Source: Paracoccaceae bacterium (lineage in GTDB: Bacteria > Pseudomonadota > Alphaproteobacteria > Rhodobacterales > Rhodobacteraceae). From it: DNA of 61,315 nt. How positions within the stretch are numbered: the stretch's first letter is position 1; every line of letters starts with the position of its first letter. This document shows, piece by piece, positions 16,535-23,261 of the stretch. Location of the stretch: positions 1 to 61,315 of the forward strand of contig JAGWVA010000017.1 of the NCBI GenBank assembly GCA_028875855.1. The letters are read 5' to 3'. The translations under genes were made by a program, and so were the position numbers. The notes under the pieces were generated by a model. That model did no database searches, was not told the origin of the DNA, and saw only the letters and a list, made by a program, of their open reading frames with translations.

Positions 16535-16756
16535 TCGGGGGCGCCAGCCTCTGGCGTCACCCTGTTCGTGCGCGCAGATTGCGACCCCTTTTGCGCTATG
16601 GCGGATTGGCGGCAATGGGCAAGCCGGCAGGACGCTGCCCGCGCGATGACAGCTCTGCCGGCATCGCGTCAAAATCACGAATTGGTGCAATGAAGCCCGT
16701 ATATATTGCGCGCATGTCCTGCTAATCGGCAGGCCTGACTGGCGCGGGGTGTTCTT

Positions 16757-17545
16757 ATGCGTGAAATGACCGACGACGTTGGCGATGACGATGCCGCAGA
16801 GGATATCTGCAACGTTTGCGGCAAGACCTTCCGCATGCACGAACTGCGCCCGGTTCGCGCCATTCGCCCGGGCATCCTTGCGCTGATGCGCGAAGATCAT
16901 GTCGATCTTCCCGAAGACGGCCATGTCTGCCGTGACGACCTCGCCCGTTATCGCAGGCTCTATCTCGAGGATCTTCTCGAGGAAGAGCGGGGGGAACTGT
17001 CCGAACTGGATCGCGAGGTCATCGAAAGCTTCGAGACGGGGGAGATCCTTGCCCAGAACCCCGAAGAAGAGATCGAGGAGAAAGAGACCTTCGGCGAACG
17101 CATGGCCGATCACGTTGCGGGCTTCGGCGGTTCCTGGACGTTCATCATCTCCTTTCTGGTGGTTCTTGCCGGCTGGATCGCCCTCAACTCTCACTACATC
17201 GAAACGCGCCCGTTCGACCCCTATCCCTACATTCTGCTGAACCTCGTCCTGTCCTGCATCGCGGCCATTCAGGCGCCGATCATCATGATGAGCCAGAAAC
17301 GGCAGGAGGCGAAGGATCGCCTTCGGTCTGAAAACGACTACCAGGTGAACCTGAAGGCGGAACTGGAAATCCGGCAGTTGCATGAGCGGCTTGACTACCA
17401 GATGGCCCGCCAGTGGGAAAAGCTTGCCGAATTGCAGCGCCTGCAGATCGAATATCTGGAGGCCCGCAACGAGGCGGAGGACGATCACCCCCAGGGGCCG
17501 GCCAGTATCGAAGCCGTCTCCGCATCGCGTCCTCCTCAGAAGTAA
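16757..17545 (+). CDS. DUF1003 membrane protein with N-terminal CxxC motif
   Basis: A 262-residue protein with a CNVC zinc-ribbon-like pair at Cys18/21 and a further Cys58, an acidic helical stretch (65-110), two transmembrane segments (about 127-145 and 160-181) and a charged coiled-coil tail starting MSQKRQEAKDRLRSE, the hallmark of DUF1003. The function of this family is not established. The ATG has only a weak GGGGT upstream. It converges on fliP, and the two coding regions overlap by 10 bases. It is transcribed separately from fds, after a 220-bp gap in which nothing else was seen. Confidence 0.85.
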   Translation: MREMTDDVGDDDAAEDICNVCGKTFRMHELRPVRAIRPGILALMREDHVDLPEDGHVCRDDLARYRRLYLEDLLEEERGELSELDREVIESFETGEILAQNPEEEIEEKETFGERMADHVAGFGGSWTFIISFLVVLAGWIALNSHYIETRPFDPYPYILLNLVLSCIAAIQAPIIMMSQKRQEAKDRLRSENDYQVNLKAELEIRQLHERLDYQMARQWEKLAELQRLQIEYLEARNEAEDDHPQGPASIEAVSASRPPQK

Positions 17546-18276
17546 CTTCGGACAAGGGCGCCCGAGACCAGCGCCCATCCGTTGGCCACCACGAAGAACC
17601 CCAGCTTGAAGGGCAGCGACACCATCGCCGGCGGCACCATCATCATGCCCATCGACATCAGGACGGCAGAGACGACCATGTCGATGATGAGGAAGGGCAG
17701 GTAGATGACGAAGCCGATGGCAAAAGCCCGTTGAACTTCGCTCAACATGAAGGTCGGGATCAGCACCGACAGCGGGGCTTCCTGCGCGGAGACGCCCGCC
17801 CCGATGTCCGGGCGCAGGGCGCGCAACGCGTCGAAGGTGGCGCTGTCGATCCGCCCGGCCATGAAGGTGCGAAACGGGGCGATCCCGCGCGTGAACGCGA
17901 CATCCATGCCGATGGCGCCATCGATCAGCGGTTTCACTCCCTGCGCCCAGGCATGCAGGAAGACGGGCTCCATCACGAAATAGGTCATGAAAAGCGCGAG
18001 GCTGACGATCAGCATGTTTGGCGGCGCCTGCTGCAGGCCAAGCGCCTGGCGCAGGATCGACAGAACCGTGACGATGAAGGGAAAGCAGGTCACCATCATC
18101 GCAAGGCCCGGCGCGAGGCTCAGGACCGTGATCAGCGCAAAAAGCTCGACCGTTCGTGTAGTGAGCGATCCACCGTCGCCCAGCGAAACCGAAAGGCTCT
18201 GCGCCCAAAGCGGCGTGGCCGCGCCTGCGATCGCGGCGGCAAGGGCAAGGGATCGCAGGTCAAAGCCCGTTCGCAA
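17536..18276 (-). CDS. fliP: Flagellar export gate protein FliP
   Basis: A 246-residue inner-membrane protein of the flagellar type III export gate (FliPQR core). It has a cleavable-looking signal ending in PLWAQ (about residue 25), then transmembrane segments with the conserved LSLAPGLAMMVTCF-type stretch, ALGLQQAPPNMLIVSLALF and the C-terminal DMVVSAVLMSMGMMMVPP motif. The start is TTG, with AGAGG upstream, and lies inside the end of fliN (17-base overlap). It is the last gene of the fliF-fliH-fliN-fliP operon; fliQ, fliR, flhA and flhB are not in the window. Confidence 0.95.
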   Translation of the reverse strand: MRTGFDLRSLALAAAIAGAATPLWAQSLSVSLGDGGSLTTRTVELFALITVLSLAPGLAMMVTCFPFIVTVLSILRQALGLQQAPPNMLIVSLALFMTYFVMEPVFLHAWAQGVKPLIDGAIGMDVAFTRGIAPFRTFMAGRIDSATFDALRALRPDIGAGVSAQEAPLSVLIPTFMLSEVQRAFAIGFVIYLPFLIIDMVVSAVLMSMGMMMVPPAMVSLPFKLGFFVVANGWALVSGALVRSYF

Positions 18277-18550
18277 GGTCGGCCACCTCTGTCAGCCTTA
18301 CCGCAAGCTGGCCGGCGCGGTCCCCGTCCAGTTCCTGCAATTCGCCCCGTGCGATGAGGCGGTCGCCGACGTAAAGTTCCACCGGGTCATCCACGCGCCG
18401 GTCGAGCGACAGCACCGAGTCGATCTGCAACCGCAAGAGGTCGCGCACTTGGGGGCGCGCCTTTCCGACAGAGATCAGGATTTCTATCGGAACCTGGGTG
18501 AAAGGATTGCTGTGCGTCGCCTCTGCGCCACGCGGTGTGCGTTCATCCAT
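18260..18550 (-). CDS. fliN: Flagellar motor switch protein FliN
   Basis: A 96-residue protein consisting almost entirely of the SpoA/FliN domain: VPIEILISVGKARPQVRDLL, then SVLSLDRRVDDPVELYVGDRLIARGEL in the following segment. FliN forms the lower C-ring and docks FliH to the motor. ATG 18550 has GGAGG nine bases upstream; upstream codons in the same frame are shadows of fliH. It overlaps fliH by 8 bases and fliP by 17, a tightly coupled operon. Confidence 0.92.
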   Translation of the reverse strand: MDERTPRGAEATHSNPFTQVPIEILISVGKARPQVRDLLRLQIDSVLSLDRRVDDPVELYVGDRLIARGELQELDGDRAGQLAVRLTEVADLANGL

Positions 18551-19139
18551 GGGCTTCTGCCTCCAAGCTGGTCTGGAAGAAGGCCTCGACCATCGCGCGC
18601 ATCTGCGCGATTGCGCGGTCAAGGTTGATCTGCGTTTCGCGCGCACCCAGACGAAGGTAAACCTGCCCTTCGCTCAGTGTCGGTTCCTCGACGATGCGGA
18701 ACGGTGGTGCATTTTCCCCCTGCAGCAGAGCGTTCAACATGGGGGCGGAGGCCGGGTGAACCTCAAGCGTTGCGGGCGTGTCGGCCAGGCTTTCGGCCAG
18801 TTCCGACAAGTGCCGGATCACGACCTCCGGCAGGCTCTGCCGGGCGATTTCGGGAAGAAGCTTGGCGATCATCACCGAAAACAACGGGTGCACGGCGTCC
18901 AGAACATGCGCGCGCGCCTCGTGATAGGTGAACGACAGGCCCTGCAGGTTGCGCGACAGCTCCGCCTGCTGGCTTGCCTTGTCTTCCTTCTGTGCGTTGA
19001 TCGCGTCCTCCCACCCGGCCGCATAGCCGGATTCGAAGGCAGCCAGCCTCGCCTCTTCGAGTTCCAGGCTTTCCCCGCCGGCCGTACCCGGGGGCCGTTC
19101 CGCCGCTTCGAAGCTTTCCAGTCTGAGGGAACTGCTCAA
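18543..19139 (-). CDS. fliH: FliH-like flagellar export regulator
   Basis: A 198-residue acidic protein between fliF and fliN. The N-terminal half is charged and helical, with the motif AAFESGYAAGWEDAINAQK that is typical of FliH/FlbE-like proteins in alphaproteobacteria. The C-terminal half resembles the FliH/YscL domain (ARQSLPEVVIRHLSELA). FliH regulates the export ATPase FliI and links it to FliN; fliI is not in this window. The only plausible start is TTG 19139, which overlaps the fliF stop (TTGA), with GGAGG upstream. Confidence 0.82.
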   Translation of the reverse strand: MSSSLRLESFEAAERPPGTAGGESLELEEARLAAFESGYAAGWEDAINAQKEDKASQQAELSRNLQGLSFTYHEARAHVLDAVHPLFSVMIAKLLPEIARQSLPEVVIRHLSELAESLADTPATLEVHPASAPMLNALLQGENAPPFRIVEEPTLSEGQVYLRLGARETQINLDRAIAQMRAMVEAFFQTSLEAEAHG

Positions 19140-20734
19140 GACGCGCGCTCCTCCCTGTCTTCCACCCAGGTCTTCAGGACTGCGAGCGTTTCATCCTGCC
19201 GCTGTTCGATCAGCCGCCTCAGGCGCGCGACGGGATCGGTCGGCATGTCTTCGGGGCTACCTGTCGAGGAGATCAGGCTAAGGTTGGCCGGCATCTCTTC
19301 CCGATCGTCGATCTCCCCGGTCAGGACCCTTTCGGATGCAGGTGATACCGCGGCATCCGGTTGCGGTGGTGGCAGCGAAGCGGCCGTTCGGCGCGCGCCG
19401 GTCAGCACGGGGCGCAAGACGAACAGGCCGAGCCCCAAGGCCACGAGGGCAAGCAGCGCGATCTGGATCAGGGACATCGGATCGGCCTGCAGGCGGGCCA
19501 GGAAGGGCTGATCCGACCCGACGCCGCGAACCGGGACCGGCTGGAACGGCAGCGACTTGATCGTGATCACATCCCCCCTCTTGGCATCGAACCCGACGGC
19601 AGAGGCCACGAGGTCCTGAAGGGCCGCGATTTCAGTGGCTGGCCGAGGCTCCCAGACCGTTGCGCCCTTTGCGTCCGTCGTCGTCAGCCCGTCCACGAGA
19701 ACGGCCACGCTCAACCGCTTGATCGTGCCCGGCGCCCGGATGACCTCACGCTGGGTCGTAGAGACTTCGTAGTTGGTCCGTTCCCGGGAATTCGTGCTTT
19801 GGCTCTGCGAGGTGTTTCCCGGCGCATTGGCCTGTCCGTTCGGAAGGTTGCTGGCCACGGTAACGGCCGCGTTGCCCTGATCGGTCGAGGAATTCGACGC
19901 GTCCGTCGTGTCCGTGCTGATCGCGACCCGGCCATTGGGATCGATCGTCTTCTGAACGATCGATTCCCGGTCCGTCACCGTCTCGATATTCACGGCCACC
20001 ACGGACTTTCCCGGGCCCACGCGCGCCTGCAGCAAAGCCTCGACGTTTTGTTGGAGCCGTGCAGCACGGTCGGCGGCCGCATGGCTCGCATCCGTTCCGC
20101 CGTCGGCCGCGATCAGCCCTGCAAGCGAATCGACGATGACCACGTTGGCCGGCTGCAATCCGGCCACCGCCGAGGCCACCAGATAGCGCAGGGCCTTGGC
20201 CTGGTCGGGGCCGATGCTTCCGCTTCGCATGGTCACCATCACACTGGCGGTCGGCGCTACATCCTTTTGGAAAGGCTGGGATTTTGCCGGCGCAATATAG
20301 ACCCGTGCCGACCGGATATCCGGGCTGGCTGCGATTGTGCGGGCCAGTTCTCCCTCCTTCGCGCGCCAGTACATCGCATCGAACATCTGGGTCGTCGTGC
20401 CGAAGCCCGAGAGGTTGTCCAGTAATTCGTAGCCCGCATTCCCGTTGGCCGGCAGGCCCTGGGCGGCAAGCGTCATGCGCAGCTGGTCGCGCCGGCTGGC
20501 ATCCACCCAGAGCGAAGGGCCGCGAACCTGGTAGGCCACCCCCTGCTGGTCGAGCGCTTTCACAACGTCGCCGGCCGCGGCCGGTTCGAGCCCCGCATAA
20601 AGAAGGGCCATGCGAGGGGAAGCCCCGAAAGTCGACAGCCCCAGAATCGCTGCGAACATGGCTGCCGTCGCAACTGTCACGATCAGTTTGCGGCGAAGGT
20701 CGAGTGCCCCCCAGAGCGCCAAGATTTGTTGCAC
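19136..20734 (-). CDS. fliF: Flagellar MS-ring protein FliF
   Basis: A 532-residue inner-membrane protein that forms the MS ring, the base of the flagellar motor. It has a transmembrane segment at about 16-35, ring-building domains (ALLYAGLEPAAAGDVVKALD and FQKDVAPTASVMVTMRSG), a long Ser/Asn/Thr-rich loop, a second transmembrane segment near residue 430 and a C-terminal FliG-binding tail. GTG 20734 was chosen because GGGAG lies 7 bases upstream and the protein then begins MQQILALWGALD, as other FliF proteins of this group do. ATG 20800 would add 22 residues and overlap a CtrA-like box. First gene of the leftward operon. Confidence 0.95.
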   Translation of the reverse strand: MQQILALWGALDLRRKLIVTVATAAMFAAILGLSTFGASPRMALLYAGLEPAAAGDVVKALDQQGVAYQVRGPSLWVDASRRDQLRMTLAAQGLPANGNAGYELLDNLSGFGTTTQMFDAMYWRAKEGELARTIAASPDIRSARVYIAPAKSQPFQKDVAPTASVMVTMRSGSIGPDQAKALRYLVASAVAGLQPANVVIVDSLAGLIAADGGTDASHAAADRAARLQQNVEALLQARVGPGKSVVAVNIETVTDRESIVQKTIDPNGRVAISTDTTDASNSSTDQGNAAVTVASNLPNGQANAPGNTSQSQSTNSRERTNYEVSTTQREVIRAPGTIKRLSVAVLVDGLTTTDAKGATVWEPRPATEIAALQDLVASAVGFDAKRGDVITIKSLPFQPVPVRGVGSDQPFLARLQADPMSLIQIALLALVALGLGLFVLRPVLTGARRTAASLPPPQPDAAVSPASERVLTGEIDDREEMPANLSLISSTGSPEDMPTDPVARLRRLIEQRQDETLAVLKTWVEDREERAS

Positions 20735-20793
20735 GCGTATCTCCCGTAAATCGGCCGAGTCGTTCTGACTGCCCTCAAGTTCTGCGGTCCGGC

Positions 20794-20808
20794 TTAACAT
20801 TCGGTTAG
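20794..20808. promoter_or_regulatory. CtrA-like box TTAA-N7-TTAG between fliF and fliL
   Basis: TTAA and TTAG are separated by exactly 7 bases in the divergent fliF/fliL gap, one mismatch from the CtrA consensus TTAA-N7-TTAA. It is 60 bases from the fliF GTG and 46 from the fliL ATG, so one site could serve both operons. CtrA controls flagellar genes in several Rhodobacterales. Confidence 0.55.
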
Positions 20809-20854
20809 GAGGAACCGGCCTATAGCTGACGGCGAACAGCGGTCGGAGGCAGTG

Positions 20855-21337
20855 ATGGCAGACGCGACGGTGGAGGCCGGCGACAAACCGAAAAGGGGCA
20901 AACTTCCCCTTCTGATCGGCGTTTTGCTTGCCCTGATCCTTGGCGCCGCGGGGTTCTTCGTCACTTACAGCGGCAAGGTGCCGGGGCTCGCCGCAGCGCC
21001 CGCGGCAAAAGGGCCGGCAAAGGGCGATTCGGCGATGGAGGCCGTCTTTGTTCCGGTGCCGCCGCTGATCGTCTCGCTCGTGCCGACCGCGCATGCCACC
21101 CATCTGCGGTTTACGGCCCAGCTTGAGGTCAATCCCGCAAGCCAGGCCGCGGTCACCCGTCTCATGCCGCGCATCCTCGACGTGATGAACACGTATCTTC
21201 GGGCGGTGGAGCCCTCCGATCTCGAGCAGCCATCGGTTCTTGTCCGTCTTCGGGCGCAACTGCTGCGCCGCATCCAGATCGTCACCGGCGAAGGCAGCGT
21301 CCGTGACTTGCTGGTTACGGAATTCGCTTTGAATTGA
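20855..21337 (+). CDS. fliL: Flagellar basal body-associated protein FliL
   Basis: A 160-residue single-pass inner-membrane protein: positively charged N terminus, transmembrane segment at about 19-38, then a periplasmic domain with the family pattern (VFVPVPPLIVSL, LRFTAQLEV, RVRLQ-like VLVRLRAQLLRRI and VRDLLVTEFALN at the end). FliL rings surround the stator units and affect motor torque. ATG 20855 has GGAGG upstream; GTG 20852 is an alternative. It starts the rightward flagellar operon. Confidence 0.93.
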   Translation: MADATVEAGDKPKRGKLPLLIGVLLALILGAAGFFVTYSGKVPGLAAAPAAKGPAKGDSAMEAVFVPVPPLIVSLVPTAHATHLRFTAQLEVNPASQAAVTRLMPRILDVMNTYLRAVEPSDLEQPSVLVRLRAQLLRRIQIVTGEGSVRDLLVTEFALN

Positions 21338-21348
21338 AGGAGTTGGAA

Positions 21349-21723
21349 ATGACCCTCATTGCCGATTTTCTGCTCGCCTTCGGGGCCTTTGGCGCTGCGA
21401 TCTACTGTCTTGTCCTGTCGCGGCGCCTCACGCGTTTCAGCACCCTGGAAAGCGGCATGGGCGGGGCCATTGCCGTGCTTTCTGCGCAAGTCGATGAAAT
21501 GACGGCCGTGCTGAAGAAGGCCGGCGCCACGGCTGAAAGCTCGAGCGCGTCGGTCGAAGACCTGACGATGCGGGCCGAGGCTGTGGCCAAACGGCTCGAA
21601 CTCCTGCTGGCCTCCATGCACGACTTGCCCGACGCTGCCGAAGCGCCTGAGGTGCAGGACAGCCGCAAGCCGCGCTTTGTCCGCCGGCGCAGCTCGCGTC
21701 TCCATGAGGAGGCAGCCGAATGA
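21349..21723 (+). CDS. Small membrane protein of the flagellar operon, unknown
   Basis: A 124-residue protein with one N-terminal transmembrane segment (about 4-24, ending CLVLSRRL), a helical, possibly coiled-coil middle (VDEMTAVLKKAGATAESSS and the LELLLASM stretch) and a basic tail (RRRSSR). ATG 21349 follows AAGGAG. It starts 11 bases after fliL and overlaps the MotE-like gene by four bases, so it belongs to the motility operon. I do not recognise a family. A role at the stator or C-ring, as an inner-membrane helper, is conceivable from position alone. Confidence 0.75.
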   Translation: MTLIADFLLAFGAFGAAIYCLVLSRRLTRFSTLESGMGGAIAVLSAQVDEMTAVLKKAGATAESSSASVEDLTMRAEAVAKRLELLLASMHDLPDAAEAPEVQDSRKPRFVRRRSSRLHEEAAE

Positions 21724-22343
21724 CGTCCCGGCTTACCACACGTCCGCCGTCGCAGCGGCCAAGACGCCCGCGCCAGATGATTCTGTTGGTGCTCATGGCA
21801 CTGTTCCTGAGTTCGGGCGGATTGCGCCTGATCCTCGGACTGAACGAGGCCTGGGCCGTCGTTCAGTCAGACGCGGCCAATTCGCCTGCGCCCAAGCCCG
21901 CCGCCGAGACCTGCCCGCCTGCCGGTCCCGCTGACGGGAAGTTCTTGCCGCTGGTCGAAGCGCTCAAGGCGCGAGAGGCGCGCGTCGCCGAGCAAGAGAC
22001 GGCGCTCTCTGATCGCAGCAAGGTCCTTTCCCGTGCCAAGCAGGACGTCGAAGCGAAACTGGCAGAGTTGAAGGCCGCCGATGACCGCCTGTCCGAGCGT
22101 CTCACGCTTGCCCGCGGCGCGGCGGAGGGCGATGTCGCCAAACTCACGGCGATGTATGCGGAAATGAAGCCGAAGATGGCATCGGCCATCTTCGAGAAGA
22201 TGGCGCCCGATTTCGCCGCAGGGTTCCTTGCCCGGATGCAGCCCCAGGCGGCCGCCTTGATCCTCGCCGGCCTGACCCCCGAAAAGGCCTATACGGTCAG
22301 CGTCATGCTTGCGGGGCGAAACGCCGCCGCACCCAAAAACTGA
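21720..22343 (+). CDS. MotE-like flagellar protein
   Basis: A 207-residue protein with an N-terminal transmembrane segment (about 20-37), a periplasmic coiled coil (about 75-130, EARVAEQETALSDRSKVLSR and following) and a C-terminal MgtE-N-like domain with KMAPDFAAGFLARMQPQ. This is the architecture of MotE, a periplasmic motility chaperone in rhizobia, and of related proteins encoded beside motor genes. The start overlaps the preceding stop (ATGA). MotE is reported to help MotC fold; no motC was recognised nearby, unless the 765-residue protein after motA fills that role. Confidence 0.75.
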   Translation: MTSRLTTRPPSQRPRRPRQMILLVLMALFLSSGGLRLILGLNEAWAVVQSDAANSPAPKPAAETCPPAGPADGKFLPLVEALKAREARVAEQETALSDRSKVLSRAKQDVEAKLAELKAADDRLSERLTLARGAAEGDVAKLTAMYAEMKPKMASAIFEKMAPDFAAGFLARMQPQAAALILAGLTPEKAYTVSVMLAGRNAAAPKN

Positions 22344-22391
22344 TGGACGGCGGCGCATCCCGACCCCGGCCTAGAAAGTGGAGAACGCCAG

Positions 22392-23261
22392 ATGATCGGT
22401 CTTGTCGGTATTGCCGTGATCTTCATCATGGTCTTTGGCGGCTATGCGCTGGCCGGCGGCAAGCTCGGCGTGATCCTCGAGGCCTTGCCCCATGAGATGA
22501 TCGTCATCGGGGGCGCGGCCGTCGGGGCATTCCTGCTTTCGAACGATATTGCTGCGGTAAAGCATACGCTCAAGGACATCGCCAAGGTCTTCAAAGGCGT
22601 GAAGTGGAAGGCGGCCGACTATCGCGACTTGCTCTGTCTTCTGTTTGAATTGATCCGGATCGCCAAGCAAAGCCCCGTCTTGCTGGAGCAGCACATCGAG
22701 GCGCCCGAGGATTCCGCGGTTTTCAAGAAATATCCGCGCATTCTTGCGGACCGGGCGGCGGTCGAACTCATTTGCGATACGCTCCGGTCCGCGTCGATGA
22801 ACTACGACGATCCCCATCAGGTGGAGGACGTTCTTGAAAAGCGCATGGATTCGCAGCTCAAGGATGGTCTGCACTCCAGCCATGCGCTGCAGGCTTTGGC
22901 GGATGCGCTTCCCGCGCTCGGTATCGTGGCGGCCGTGCTGGGCGTGATCAAGACAATGGGGTCGATCGATCAACCGCCGGAAGTGCTGGGTCACATGATC
23001 GGCGGCGCCCTCGTCGGCACGTTCCTCGGCGTTTTCCTCGCCTATGGCATTGTCGGCCCCATGAGCACCAAGCTGCGGGCGATCATCGAAGAGGATAACC
23101 ATTTCTACAGGCTGATCCGCGAGGTATTGGTCGCCAATCTGCATGAGCATCCGACCAACATCTGCATCGAGGTCGGTCGCCAGAATACGCCGCAGCACGT
23201 TCGGCCAAGCTTCGCGGCGCTTGAAGACGCGCTGCGGACGATCAAGCAGGATGCTGCATGA
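22392..23261 (+). CDS. motA: Flagellar motor stator protein MotA
   Basis: A 289-residue four-helix membrane protein with the MotA signature in the middle and end: ALADALPALGIVAAVLGVIKTMG and GGALVGTFLGVFLAYGIVGP occur in the two C-terminal helices. The cytoplasmic loop carries the charged residues that contact FliG. MotA normally forms a 5:2 ion channel with MotB. No motB is visible in this window; instead a large secreted protein overlaps the motA stop by four bases. GGAGAA precedes the ATG. Confidence 0.96.
   Translation: MIGLVGIAVIFIMVFGGYALAGGKLGVILEALPHEMIVIGGAAVGAFLLSNDIAAVKHTLKDIAKVFKGVKWKAADYRDLLCLLFELIRIAKQSPVLLEQHIEAPEDSAVFKKYPRILADRAAVELICDTLRSASMNYDDPHQVEDVLEKRMDSQLKDGLHSSHALQALADALPALGIVAAVLGVIKTMGSIDQPPEVLGHMIGGALVGTFLGVFLAYGIVGPMSTKLRAIIEEDNHFYRLIREVLVANLHEHPTNICIEVGRQNTPQHVRPSFAALEDALRTIKQDAA

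Noticed and set aside
16541-16557. Terminator after fdsD
   Set aside because: A 6-bp stem CGCCAG/CTGGCG is present, but no T-run follows, so it is too weak to call a terminator.
20735-20800. Upstream ATG giving fliF 22 extra residues
   Set aside because: It has no ribosome binding site, the extra residues do not match FliF N termini, and it would cover the CtrA-like box.
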